A DNA stretch of 64,000 nucleotides. Origin: Pochonia chlamydosporia 170. Taxonomy: Eukaryota > Ascomycota > Sordariomycetes > Hypocreales > Clavicipitaceae. The stretch is taken from positions 1 to 64,000 of the forward strand of contig NW_019154056.1 in assembly GCF_001653235.2 (NCBI RefSeq). Reading direction: 5' to 3'. Made by a program: the position numbers and the translations under genes. The notes under the pieces were generated by a model, which saw nothing but the letters and a program-made list of their open reading frames with translations, was not told the origin of the DNA and did not search any database. Positions 32,375-43,750 of this stretch are shown piece by piece. How positions within the stretch are numbered: position 1 is the first letter of the stretch; each line of letters opens with the position of its first letter.

Positions 32375-35276
32375 CAGGCTGGCGATCAATTCCACCGTCA
32401 ACTCAACTTTTTCAATTTTGTGGAAGTGGAAGTCACGTGCATCAATTCAATCAATTCAATCTTCCCTTCGTATTGATGGACTCAATTCCACCTAGATGGC
32501 TTCAACGTTGACAATCTGTTGAAACTGGCGGTAGAGTGGCCGTAGTTCAGGGTAGCACCTGCTGAAAGAGCCGCCCGCCAGGTGATGTCCCCAGTACATA
32601 CTAACCCCAGTGCATTTGCGTATACAGCTTGTATCCAGTACTTATCATACATTTTGTCTCCAACGCGTCTCGGCTTGTCATCGCGCGTAGTGACGGCCTT
32701 CAAAACAATTCTGTTGCTGCGATCTAAATGGACGCAAACGTAACTGTTAAGCGCCGACGGACTTCGGACTGCGGCACATCCAGCGCGCCGCTAATTAACC
32801 CGGATGCTTTACCAGAAGATTGGAAACTTTTGCCGTGGAGCAAGTTCCCAGGCTTTACGGTTTCTGAACGTGCTGGCAGACAGACCTCGTGGATCTGGCA
32901 GCATGGGTTCGACATTCAAGCTCGCGATTCGCACACAAAGAGGAAATGGGTTTGCAGGCCTTGCCTCCAAATGCCGAAGCCCAAGACATCAGACTTCTCT
33001 GCCGTTGGTACACAGAACATCGAGAAGCATCTATTTAGGGAGCACAGACTTGTAGACGAGTCGGGGAAGAGGCAGCCTGCGACTGGGAATTGGCTGAAGG
33101 AGAAGACCCCTTCAAGAAATATCGTCGAGATGCTGAATCTCGACGCTTCTGACCCTAAGGAGCAATCCATCGCCAACGCTCTGATTCAACGCTTCGACAA
33201 AAGCCATTTTCAGAGGCTGCTTCTGGAGTGGGTAGTCGATGCCAACATCTCCTTCCGCCAACCCGAGCACTCTAGGCTTCGGCGCATATTTGAATACCTT
33301 AACCCATCGGTTGCAGCGACAAATGCACATATCTCCCACGATACTGTTCGAAGGCGAATTGTCGACCTTCATCTCCAACAAAAGTCACGCATAGTGGACC
33401 ACCTGAAGAGCTTCCCAGGTCAGATCCATATTGCATTTGATGGCTGGCGTTCAAGGAACCGGCATGCTCTCTATGGGATTGTCTGTTTTTATGTTGATAA
33501 AAATGGTGCCCCTTCCAAGCTCGTCCTAGGCCTGCCAGAGCTGAAGGTTTCGCACTCCGGAGAGAACATTGCGGCTCAGATCCTCGAGATCCTAGAGAGC
33601 TATGAGATACTCGACCGGGTGGGGTATATTACGCTTGACAATGCCGGCAATATGGACACTGCAACGGAACAGATTGCAGAGGCGCTGGGTATTGATCCGA
33701 AGAAGCGCAGGGTGAGATGCTTCGGCCACGTCCTCAATTTGGTGGTTAAGGCTCTATTGTTTGGGCACAAGGCCGAGGCATTGGAAGCAGAGGTGGATGG
33801 GGGACCTGGTGTAGATGCGGCCCAACACGAAATCTGGCGAAAGAAGGGGCCGGTCGGAAAACTCCACAATCTGGTCCACTGGATCCATCGATCCGACAAG
33901 CTGACATACCATCTCCGTGCGCTGCAGGAGGAGTTCTTTCAGCATTCAGACAACCTGAAAATTCAAGCAAAGAAGCCTGTTGATGTTGTCCTCGATAACC
34001 AAACTCGTTGGCTGTCGACTCTCTACATGATCCGGCGCGGTCTCATGTTGCGACCGTTTCTCGAAGACCTAGTTGAGAAGGTCACGCTGGAATTCAGAAA
34101 GGGTTGTCGCAATGGGGTGAGAAGGAGGGAAGAGATACCCCTCTGTCTCCGAGAGGAGAGTCTCCTGAGCGAGAAAGATTGGAAAGTCATTGAGTTAATG
34201 GACAAGGTGCTCCTTGATTTCGAGGAGGCACTCCGGATGCTTGAAGGCGACGCCCAGAGCCGGGGTGCGCAAAGGCGGCCGTATCGAGGCATACGGCAAG
34301 ATGTGGGACGTTGCGTCAACATACGAATTCCTGATGGACAGTCTAGAAGAGTGGAAAGCAACAGCAGCAAACTACCCAGACCCTGAACACGTCAAGATAA
34401 ACATCAACCTAGGGTGGGACAAGTTGAACGAGTACTATACAAAGCTGGACGAGACGCCGGCATACTATGCTGCCGCCATTCTAAATCCGGTCTCTCGTTG
34501 GGCATATTTCGAGAATTCCTGGACCAACAAAGCACAGCTGCTGTGGCTTCAGGAGGCGAAGAGAACGGTAAGGAAGTTATGGGACGAAGAGTACAAAACA
34601 CTACCGATACTTACGATGCCCGATGAAGAGCCTCCGCTGAAGCGTTTAAAGGTAATGAGTGCACTTGAGAGACATCGAGCTTACCGGACCTCGTCGCTGT
34701 CAGGCAGGTCTTCATCTTTGGAAAACTCGCAGAACGTAGACCATGATGAATATGACCACTGGCTGTCGAGCCCTGACGTTAAGAACGACCCTCTGGTCAC
34801 TGATGTCGTACAATATTGGTGGGGGAGACGGAAAGATTACCCTCGGCTGTCGCGAATGGCTCTCGACTTGCTATCAGTGCCACCTATGTCCGCGGAGTGC
34901 GAGCGTTTGTTTAGTGTTGCTGGGCAAATGGTTTCACCGCTGCGGACACGATTGGAAGCTAGCACGATAGGGATAACACAAACACTTAGGTCGTGGGTGC
35001 GCAATGGCCTAATCGACGCAGCGGATACGTTGATTGATGTATCAGGAGAGATTGGGGAGAGTATTATATGGCAGGCGGAGGAGGACGGCCGCGGTGCTTG
35101 GGAGTAGGGTGTTGTGGAGCTCCGCATGTGTATGCAGTTCAACCTCTTTCAATTCAACGCCATCAATTCAACTTGGAGATGCGGTGGTTCAACTCCACGG
35201 GTGAAATGCTGAGTAAGCTGTCAACTCAACTCAACGTGAAGGCGAAATTGATGGAATTGAATTGATCGCCACCCTG
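32375..35276 (+). mobile_element. hAT element hAT-D, about 2.9 kb
   Basis: The left end CAGGCTGGCGATCAATTC at 32375 pairs with the right end, which reads CAGGGTGGCGATCAATTC on the minus strand from 35276 (one mismatch in 18). Both sub-terminal regions are filled with TCAATTCAA words. The flanking 8-mers (atgaccac and agtccatc) do not match, so either the left boundary was altered by insertion into the preceding MITE's end or the flanks have rearranged. The element encloses one transposase gene. Confidence 0.75.
32728..35107 (+). pseudogene. hAT-D transposase, one frameshift
   Basis: ATG at 32728. An N-terminal BED-like Cys/His segment ('RKWVCRPCLQM...NIEKHLFREH') is followed by the hAT core: 'GQIHIAFDGWRSRNRHALYGIVCF' (first Asp), 'DRVGYITLDNAGNMDTA' (second Asp), 'RCFGHVLNLVVKALLFG' and 'DNQTRWLSTLYMIRR'. 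Near 34262 a one-base shift moves the frame from 'LRMLEGDAQSR' to 'VRKGGRIEAYGKMWDVAS'. It then runs to 35107 through the dimerisation motif 'MALDLLSVPPMSAECERLFSVAG'. Total length is about 790 codons. Apart from the shift, every hAT domain is present. It is a distant homologue of hAT-B (for example, both have FPG at the N-terminus and KGPVGKLHN). Confidence 0.88.
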
Positions 35277-35624
35277 AGTCCATCTGAGTATATTGACAAC
35301 GGGCTAGGCGACTACTAATTGCGAGTATCTTAACAGTGAAAAATAGAATAGTTGAAGAGGAAAATGGGCAATCGGAGCCTTGACGCTCGTTGGGTCCGAC
35401 GACCGCTGTTACCTGAACACACATAAAGGCATTCCGTATCAGAAGCGACATATGGCGCATCTCGTAGGTCCGGAAATAGTATGCAAAGGACTAGAAATAT
35501 ACTGCCGGAATTCAAGCATCAGAGAGTTGAAACCTCTCGGGCTGCAACACGAAGCGTAACCCGTCAAAAATAGCCGAAGCCACATTAGTCGAGGTCCACG
35601 ATGGGGATACAACAGCTCAACTGA
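35277..35624. other. Spacer between hAT-D and fucosidase 3' end
   Basis: No gene. Contains the 3' flank of the fucosidase gene. Confidence 0.5.
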
Positions 35625-37677
35625 TCACTTAGAAAAGGTGAACCAATTCACATTAACGAAGTCGGAAGCCTGGTCACTCATGAAGGTTAAGTAGACGGTA
35701 TGCGTTCCAGTTATGGCGCTGACATTGGCTGAGATCGTCTTCCAGCTCTGCCAGCCACCTGTGTTTGAGACGGAGAGGCTGCAAATTGGTGTGGAAGTCG
35801 GACTGTCCAGCGCAACCTGGATCGTGCCCCCCCCACTCCTGGCACCCGAGGCGACCCTCGCAGAGAATTGTGTAGCCCCGCCGTCGCTGAAGTCAATCCC
35901 GCGATAACCGAGCCAGTTGCCTCGATGAATCCATCCGACGTTATCGCCGCCCTCTGTGTCCGATGTTTGTTGAATCTTTGTTCCGTTGCTGGAAGTATAT
36001 GCTTCGGCCTGAATCTTCGAAAATGAGCTACCCAAGCGATCACAGAGATGAACCGAAACCGACCGCCATTTCGGAGTATCGACGAAGGTACAAGCAATCA
36101 TGACATCTGTCACGGTATAGGCCTTCGGAAAGAGATCAATCTTCTTGTGACCGATACTGGTGCCGTTCTTCAACGAAGTCCAGGGGACAGCTGACGTGTC
36201 ATTTGCACCCAGTCCATCCACAATCTTCGCAAGCACTTGATACGACCGTATGACCTGGCCGTCCGTCTGGTCCTCCATCAGTACGATGCGATCGATGGAG
36301 GCAGGTGAGTCGAATCTTATTGTATAAGTACCGTTCTCGTCCGTGCCGTGATGTGCCTGACTGGCGACGGACTTGCCATAGCAAGAGCTAATAAAATCTC
36401 CCAGCTCCTTATAACGGGTAGCATGGTTGTCGGGAATAAGACCGCGGCGATCAGGAGTGAGGTCCAACTCCAGAATACAATTCCGGCCAACCGATTTGTG
36501 GTAGACATCGATCATTTCTTCAAGGGATCGCAAAGGCTTGTCGACGCCAAAAAACCAGCGCCTGTCTGTTTGCAAGGTAGTATCGCACTCTGCGGGGCAA
36601 AAATAAGGGCTATTCGGGTCCCCACCCTGTTGCAAACCACTTTATGGGGAAGCCGTTATTAAGTGATCTTTGCTACGATCCTATACAGAACACTGACCTT
36701 GACCAATTCTCTTCGGCGGCTACTCCATTCTCATTTCCCGGCCATCGAACTATATCGTTGCCGTCAGCACATCTCGTCGCAACGCGGCTAGTTAAACTCA
36801 ATATTATCTCACCTGAATTAGAAACGCAAGTGTCATTCGTCTTGCATCCATCAAAAATGACAGCTTGAGGCTGATGCGCTTGTAAGAGTTTCTCAATCTC
36901 GTCCCGCTGAGTACTGGTAATACCGCTGTCGAGCCAGATCTATCCAGCACATTTGTCCGGTTAGCAAGCGACTATGAAACTTTTGGAGAATCATACCTCT
37001 GTGAGTTTGCCGTAGTTCGTCAACAATTCAGTTAATTGGTTGTACACAACCTGATCATACGTGCTGTTGCTAATACTGACCTGCCCCGGCAGAAGGGGAG
37101 TCGTCTTGACCCTGAGCTGGTCTACGTTGAACAAGTTATTTTTGTACACACTGTAATAGAAGCCATGTCCAATGCCATATTTTTGCGCAGAGCCTACGAA
37201 ACTCTTGACAATATCCATATCATGGACCGGAGACTCAGAGATAGTGTAATTGTAAGGAATGACATGATTGTCGCTTGTCGGAAATGTCACCTTGCTTGGC
37301 CACATCGTAAAACCGCAACTATGCTTGGCGACTAGCGTGGCAAATTTTCCGCCCAAAGCTCTGATTGTATCCATCCACTGATCAGTGTTAATCAGCGCAG
37401 GGTTGAACAAAGTCTGGTTGGGTACGTTCCAGGGGACTTCAAGGCAGCCATCAGTGTCCAAATATGTCTCGATGTTGAAATGTATGAGCACTCCGACTTC
37501 CCTATCTTGGAACGCGAGTTGCTCAGCTGTTGGCAGTGCAATCTTGGAGCCATCTTTGGGGGAAATGCGGTGCTTGGGCGTAAATGCTGATGTAGTCGCG
37601 CGCTGATCAATGCCAGGCAAGCGCGCCAAACCGAAAGTCACCAGCGTAGCCACAATAACTGAGCCGAATAAGAGCAT
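35625..37677 (-). CDS. Secreted GH29 alpha-L-fucosidase with C-terminal CBM6
   Basis: Four minus-strand exons (37677-36997, 36939-36813, 36749-36698, 36639-35625) join in frame to 624 residues. The introns are GTATGA...GCTAAC...ATAG, GTGAGA...ATAG and GTCAGT...AAAG. The N-terminus 'MLLFGSVIVATLVTFGLA' is a signal peptide. The GH29 catalytic domain includes 'GVLIHFNIETY', 'LVAKHSCGFTMWPS' and the nucleophile region 'LTEIWLDSG' (Asp about residue 231), assembled across the first intron. Residues about 490-624 ('FSKIQAEAYTSSNG...GWIHRGNWLGYRGIDF...FVNVNWFTF') form a CBM6 carbohydrate-binding module. It should release L-fucose from extracellular fucosylated glycans. It is isolated between transposons, 20 kb from a transporter/fucosidase pair with which it shares an upstream CCGTCGG site. 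Many N-glycosylation sequons fit secretion. Confidence 0.9.
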
Positions 37678-38711
37678 GTTGTCTTGTCAAAAGTTGCAGA
37701 CTGTGAGTTTATAGATCGAGTTGGCGATTAGGGACTCAGAGGCAGTATCGAGTTTCAGTGGGTGGGAGTACAAATGGAGGCATGGCGTATCTTATACAAC
37801 CCCCAGGACGAGATAGGAGCTCCATCTCGGACTGCCGCAACTTGAAAGATGCTTCATGGTAAGTGAAGGATCTCAATTGGCGGCCACTTTGGCTTGCCCA
37901 AACTAGCTGCTAATAGTTGCTCTCACAGCTGGAATACCTCCGTCGGTTCAAATCGGGTATTCAAAACAAAACCGGATTCTACGTCGATATTTGGGCGTCC
38001 AACCCTGTCTAGGACTTTGGCAGCGTGAGAAGAAACATAATTTATGCTAGCTCTAATCTCGTATTTGCCTCCTCACGACAACACGATACCCCGCATTACT
38101 CCAATGGCACGGGAGCTAGGTATGTGTGCTCCCCAAATTTTGTCCTCGATCACCCCACCAAGGGCATCCCAGTTAGATATCGAGCAAGCAACCGTTCTGC
38201 CGCCAGGTCGAATAGTTACAGGATCCCAAAGGCCTCCGTTGTGCCACCAAACTGATGCCTCGCCCCGTCTAGTGTTCTGTGCTTGTATGCGACACTATTC
38301 ATCGTCACCTTCTCCATTGCTTTGTGAGCAATGATACAAAACTCGGCTTAAAGGTCTCGATGATAGTCAAGATGCGCACAAAAGGTGAAGGTACTCTACA
38401 CACCTGGCAAGCCACCCGATGAGTATGAGCTTGTGGCACCGGTTGCCGGGTCTGGGAATAAGTTCCCCCATTGCACATTCTCGGCACTGTAAAACAAACC
38501 CAAAGCTGGCTCACATGGAGCCAGGCGGACATAGGGACTCGCCCAGTTGAGCTTGCGGGGGTGGTCAGGGGGGAATGTAAATGAGCCTCTTACAAACTGC
38601 ATACGTGGCTACCCCAGCTTGAGAACAGATCTAGCCGCCCCAATGAGTTCATCCAATCCCAAAATGCATTCAGTTACCGGATAAATATGCATGTATTGGT
38701 AGAACCGGCCA
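37678..38711. other. Fucosidase promoter side; possible gene fragment at 38396-38602
   Basis: The first 300 bp form the promoter of the secreted fucosidase. Further left of the L2 repeat, a minus-strand frame (38602-38396) reads smoothly ('WASPYVRLAPCEPALGLFYS...VQWGNLFPDPATGATSSYSS') and ends at a GTGTGT that could be a splice donor. It may be an exon of an unrecognised gene or gene relic. Confidence 0.4.
37940..37946 (+). promoter_or_regulatory. CCGTCGG site upstream of secreted fucosidase
   Basis: One copy of the 7-mer CCGTCGG, 263 bp upstream of the fucosidase ATG at 37677. The same 7-mer or its complement occurs four times in the promoter of the transporter/fucosidase pair at 58941-59710. 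CCG and CGG half-sites one base apart are of the type bound by fungal Zn2Cys6 regulators. Regulatory function is inference. Confidence 0.35.
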
Positions 38712-38927
38712 ACTGGGTGTAATTGCTAGCTGTCATAACGTCGGCTATTATGATGAAGATAGCCGGGAAAAGAAAATATGAGGATTCGCATGAAGGGAAG
38801 TTATTGGCATTTAAAAAGCCGCAGAAAAATCTGTAGTAGAAGACAAAACCAAGAACAACAAATACATATGAGGGATTTGGTGGTGTGTCAATAAAACATA
38901 GCTAACAATGACTCTCATAACGTGACA
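38712..38927 (+). repeat. L2 repeat, 5'-truncated
   Basis: Similarity to the other L2 copies starts at 'aactgggtgtaattgctagc', about position 45 of the family, and runs to CATAACGTGACA at 38927. The internal A-rich segment differs from the other copies. The 5' end has been lost. Confidence 0.65.
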
Positions 38928-39190
38928 ACATTACGCCCCAATGAGAGGGCGGCTCTCACAAGAGACTTGAGTGAAGATACAAACTCTGCTGGACCCGGGT
39001 TAGGTAGCTATTCGAATCACTTTCTAGACACTTGTCATTCGGCTACTTAGGATACTCTTACATACGCCGTCGACGGAGCTATGTCGGATGTTGTTGTCTT
39101 GAAAGTAGCGTTCGGATAGGAACATTCAGAGGCATAAGACGCTCTGCTGGTTGTCACATATTATGCTGAGCTTCAGCTGGCTCCATAACG

Positions 39191-41003
39191 CAGTGATGGA
39201 TAGCCACGCTATGAAACTGAAACTGGGGTGAGTTTCAGTTTCATAAACCCGGGCGCCAGTCCAGTTTCAGTTTCATGTGAAACAATATCTAGGTACAGTC
39301 CAAAATCTTTCACAAGATCGGTGCCGATATACACCTTACCTCCAATTACCCCAAAGATGTTTGGCATTGTCTGCCTACCTATACTGCCAATTCCCCAGTC
39401 TCGCCATCACTCTCCGCCCCCTTACCAATCTCTATATCTTCTTGGAGTATCCTTACAGCTGCGTCAATATCCTCCGCTCTCCTGAACACCCCAGCAAGAA
39501 GCGGCCTACTCTTTCCTTTTGGAACACTTATCCAGCTTTTAATGCACTCACATGCCTCCACCATTTTGGCAGACATGTTACTTCTATCCCATGTAACCTG
39601 CCGTCTTGTGCCTGAGAAGATTCGCTCTGCCTCCGTAGACATTGGGGGGACGCAGAATACGTCAATAGCCATACGGCAGAGGAGGGGGTAGTTTTCTCTC
39701 TGGGTCGGTTCAAGCCACCACTCTAAGGCCGTTTGTTGCCCAATCCCGACTTGTGAGCCCTGCGAAGTATCGTCAAAACCTGGCCGTTAGAAAGCTTCGG
39801 GTTACTTACATAAATGAAGCGCTCGAATTCATCCTTCACCTCATTTGATGTGCAATATACCTTCCGCCTCCAGCGATCAAACTCATCGAGTTCTGCCTCA
39901 TTTTCCTGTTGTTTATCTGGGAGCTGGTAGCTCTTGTACTCTGTGGACCAAATCTTCCTTACGGCATCCACGGCATTGCTAACCCAGGCCGGGTTTCTCT
40001 TCCACTGCTCACTCAGATAGCTCTTTCGGAGTGCTGGGTGGAGGAGAATACCGGCCACATACACGGGGGCTAGTTCAGTAAGCTGGTAATACTTCTCGAA
40101 TTTGAGCCAAGCCACGTGAAAGCGGGCGTAGAAGCGTGGGTCACTGAAAGCCCGGTCTTTAGTCTGCGTGAAGTGTTCATGCAGGAAGTCCATGTGGGAG
40201 AGAACTTCATCGAGAGTATTCTCCCGGCCTTGGCGTACCGAGATCTGGTGGAATACCTGTAAGAACGCATGAATATCTCTGAGTTCGTTCCAGTCGTTAT
40301 GGTCTAGTGCATCTTTCTCGATTTTGGCGTGATTTTCTTGAATCCAATCCATGAGCTTTGCCCGTCTCTCAATAGCCACGTCAATGAGGCGAAACCATGA
40401 GTTCCAACGTGTATCATTGTCCCTCGGCAAGGCCCTGCCAATCTTGGCCTTGAAGTCGTTGTAAATGCTGGTAGAGCTTCTTGAATATATGCACAAGTTG
40501 TGGAGTTTGCCTAGAACACTAAACTCCCGCCACTCCTCAGTAGCTTGTGCCTTCGAAATACTGCCTCCTCCTTCTGTTTCGGATAGCCTGCACAGCCGCT
40601 CATACGCCACATCAATCCCCTCTTGTTCATCCTCCTGGATCCTCTTTGCCTTGCTCCGAGAGAGGAAGGTTTGAACGATGAGGTTCATGATATGGCCACT
40701 GCAGCGTAGTCGCTTGGCAACCGGATCTAAACTCTCAATCTCTTTTGCGACATCGTCAAGCATAGTATCGTTAGCATCGTGATTATCCATCGTAAAGTAG
40801 CCAACTTTCCCGCTGAGGTCGTACTCTTCGACAACTTCTAGGAAAACCTTGGCCTGCAATTCCCCATTGTGGCTTCCTTTGAACTCGCGCAGTGACAATA
40901 ACGCTTGGGCGACTTCTCTCGTCTCCGCATCTACAAAATGGGCCACGATTGCCTGGTATGCCGCCTTCTGCTCCGATGAGGAATGGTGAAGTGTGTCGGG
41001 CAA
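39191..41003 (-). mobile_element. hAT-A 3' end with inverted-repeat terminus (partial element)
   Basis: The terminus CAGTGATGGATAGCCACGCT at 39191 is followed by GAAACTGAAAC words (39210-39280), one of them in a 30-bp palindrome around GGGGTGAG. The transposase gene reads towards this end. The element is cut off near 41003 and its 5' end is not present here. A second 3' end of the same family, in opposite orientation, ends at 49930. Flanking 8-mers of the two ends differ (ccataacg and tctattgg), so they are not simply the two ends of one insertion. Confidence 0.75.
39379..41003 (-). pseudogene. hAT-A transposase, N-terminally truncated, one intron
   Basis: Exon 41003-39810 and exon 39759-39379 join in phase through a 50-nt intron (GTAAGT...CTAAC...TCGCAG), giving 'ERFIY-GSQVGIGQQTALEWW'. 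The conserved series is 'AYQAIVAHFVDAETRE', 'GKVGYFTMDNHDANDT' (catalytic Asp), 'RLRCSGHIMNLIVQTFL', 'LPRDNDTRWNSWF' and the dimerisation motif 'MAIDVFCVPPMSTEAERIFSGTRRQVTWDR'. The N-terminal zinc finger and the first catalytic Asp (expected just before 'SSSEQKAAYQ') are absent and no ATG is available. Related to hAT-E by the DNDTRWNSW motif. The retained part is frame-intact, suggesting that truncation was the inactivating event. Confidence 0.82.
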
Positions 41004-41190
41004 AATCCACTGCAGGGGCTAGACCTCAGTGGACGCGCACCTCTCTAGAGCACCTTGGGCTGCTCTAAATCGAAAGTCCTGGTGGGAATGTTCGTGGAAG
41101 AACTGGGAACCCAGGCAAATTTATGAGCGATGGCCAGGATGGCCGAGCTTGCGTAAAGCCCTACCGTGGAGGTCACGGTAGGCATGGCTA

Positions 41191-43687
41191 CAGAGACCCA
41201 ATCAACTACACGACTTACACTGGTTGATCAACTTAGTGTATTACACTCAACTAAATCAACTAAATCAGGACAATCCTGACTAATCAATTAAACTAAATTT
41301 GGGCCTCTCGTGTACGTGGATTTAGTTGATTTCAGTGTAACTGTTGATGGTTAAAGGGCTGCACATTTGATCTCGAACTTAGCTTCAGGGTAGGTTCGGC
41401 TGCGGGCGAGACGACAAGTCAGCTTCCTCCCCCTATTCTACATCCGTAATTTGTATTCTAACCAAAGTGCCTTAAGGTAGAGCCTCCGCTACTGCGTCGT
41501 GCGTCTGTTGATCCTTGGTTGATTGACTTCGGCATCTTTTTACCCATCTTGGAACCGTATTGCCATGTTTTGAATGACGTGTAGCGGAACGATGGCTGAT
41601 GCCTAGTTTATTGAAATATCTTCCTGCTAGCTAGCACCTGCTTGATCATCACATAACACCTATTTCTGGCCATCTACAACAAGTATCATCGCTTCTTTTC
41701 TGTAAGGGGTCGCCGGTCGGCCCCAGTAAGTTCCGTAAGGGGACACGCGGCTCATTCAGCTAACAAAAAAGAGAGAGCAGACGTTCTCGAGGGGTGGACT
41801 CTCTACTATGGTGGTTAACTGGGCAGTCAATGCTCAGGGGCTGGTTGTGAGACCCTCATTTGGTGGCGTTATCAGCATTGCCATCAACCCAGGTGCACGG
41901 CAACGAGTTAGTCCGTGACACTTTCACATTATGTCTTTATGTTTACTATGACCATGAGCGCTTCGGAATTCCTAGAATCGTCCCCAATTTCTATCGATGA
42001 TGTCCCAATTGACTTCGAACTCCCAGTGCCTTCCACGCCTGCTTCTTCTGCCGAGAGCTCATTGACGCCGTTCTCCCCGCCGCCGACGACATTGCCCACT
42101 CCTGATAAGTACGATACGCGTCTTTGGGGACATTTTCCGGGTTGGGTATGGTCAGAAAGAAGCAAAGACAACTACTCATGGGCTTGGGAATATGGATACG
42201 ACATACAACATGACGACGAGCGCAGATGGGTCTGCAAGCCGTGTATTCAGAAGAACGACCCCAGACCTAAGAATTTCGTTGCTATTGGCCTTCAGAATGC
42301 GCTGAATCACTTATACAAGGATCACGGAATATCTGCACCAGATAACAAGACAAAGTCCGGCTTGCAAAAGAAAGCCGAGGAGAAGCCAGGGAGCAAGAGG
42401 CCAAGATCGATTGTGGATATATGGAAGCTCGACCCTTTAAGACCTCGAGAACAGGCGATTGCCAACTCTATGATACGCGGATTTAATCGAAATCACTTTC
42501 AACGTCTCCTGATCGAGTGGATAGTCGACACGAATCAGCCCTTTAGTGTTGTTGAACATGAGAGACTCCGGGATATCTTCGAATACCTTAACCCTGCAGT
42601 CAAGATCACGAACGCCAACATCTCTGATACCACAGTTCGCGCGCTCATCAACTCCGAATTTAAAAAGCACAAGGCGCGCGTCATTGAAGCCCTGCGAAAG
42701 AGCCCCGGCTTAATACACGTCAGCTTTGACGGATGGAGGGCGCGGAATCGACACTCGTTATACGGTATCGTGTGCTTCTTCAGGGACGAGAATAGCAAGC
42801 CCCACAAGGTCGCTCTGGGGGTCCCCGAAGTCCGCAGACATTCGGGGAACAACATTGCAACAGAAGTCCTTTATACCATCGAGGCTTTTGGCATCGAGGA
42901 GAATATTGGGTATTTTACCCTTGACAATGCCGAGAACAACGACACAGCACTTGAGGCTATTGGCAAAAAGCTCGGCTTCAATGGCGCTCGAAGGCGAGGC
43001 CGCTGCTTCGGCCATATAGTCAATCTGTCTGCGAAGGCACTACTGTTCGGGAAGGATACAGACGCGTTCGAAGAACAACTTTCTGGTGCAGAAGCGCTGT
43101 CTGAAGCCGAATACGAACTTTGGCGACAGAAAGGGCCGGTTGGGAAGCTCCATAATTTCGTCGTGGATGTTGATCGATCGGACAGACTGACATACCTGTT
43201 GAAAGAACTTCAAGAGTACGACATATCCATGTCGGACGATCCGAAAATACGGTCAAAAAGCCCCGTCTCGGTAGTGCTAGATAACGATACGCGCTGGCTT
43301 TCCCAGCTCTATATGATCCGCCGCGCCTTGAGACTTCGAAGGTACTTCGAACTGCTAGTCGCGAAGTTCCGAATCCAATGGGAGGAGGAGAATACATCAA
43401 AAAGAACTGGCCAGTTGAAAAAGTCGGCTGTCCGGCCTCGAATCCTTAGAGACGAGAACCAACTTACGGCCAACGATTGGTCTGTACTTCAACACTTCGC
43501 GACGATCCTTGGATACTATGAAGATGCAGTCAAGACTCTAGAAGGCGACGGTTTAATCAGGAAACGCAAGAGGGGTTATACTGGTTCATATGGAAACGTT
43601 TGGGATGTGATCAATGGGTTTGAATTCCTGCTTGGCAAGCTCGAAAAATATAAGGCGATGGCAAAAGATTTTCCTGACCCCGAACAG
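41191..43687 (+). mobile_element. hAT-B copy 1 (B1): 5' two-thirds only
   Basis: Begins with the family terminus CAGAGACCCAATCAACTA at 41191 and is identical, as far as I can read, to the reverse complement of 44963-47460. It stops exactly at 43687, where the 3' terminus of an inverted full-length copy starts with no spacer. Sub-terminal AGTTGAT/ATCAACT words occupy 41205-41345. The left flanking 8-mer is catggcta. Length is 2497 bp against 2498 bp for the matching arm, the difference being one base inside the gene. Confidence 0.93.
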
Positions 43688-43750
43688 CAGAGACCCAATC
43701 AACTAAATCAACTACACGGCATCTGTCAATTTAGAGTAAGTGTAGATTAG
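41939..43750 (+). pseudogene. hAT-B1 transposase, frame open but C-terminus lost
   Basis: From the ATG at 41939 the frame is open and includes the BED-like segment 'RRWVCKPCIQKN...ALNHLYKDHG' and the core motifs 'GLIHVSFDGWRARNRHSLYGIVCFF' (first Asp) and 'ENIGYFTLDNAENNDTA' (second Asp). 'RCFGHIVNLSAKALLFG' and 'DNDTRWLSQLYMIRRALRLRRYF' follow. At 43687 ('DFPDPEQ') the coding sequence is cut by the adjacent element's terminal repeat, and 20 residues of repeat-derived sequence follow before the stop. The dimerisation domain with SAECER is therefore missing. Unlike copy 2, it does not carry the one-base insertion near 46047. Confidence 0.9.

Noticed and set aside
32064..32390. Simple microsatellite of GATA/CGATA
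   Set aside because: The two arms are inverted, have hAT-like CAGG ends and enclose a different AT-rich core, so a MITE explains it better.
43020..43400. 126-codon minus frame, repeated exactly at 45250-45630 on plus
   Set aside because: Duplicate because it lies in the inverted hAT-B arms; it is the antisense of the transposase gene, not a gene pair.
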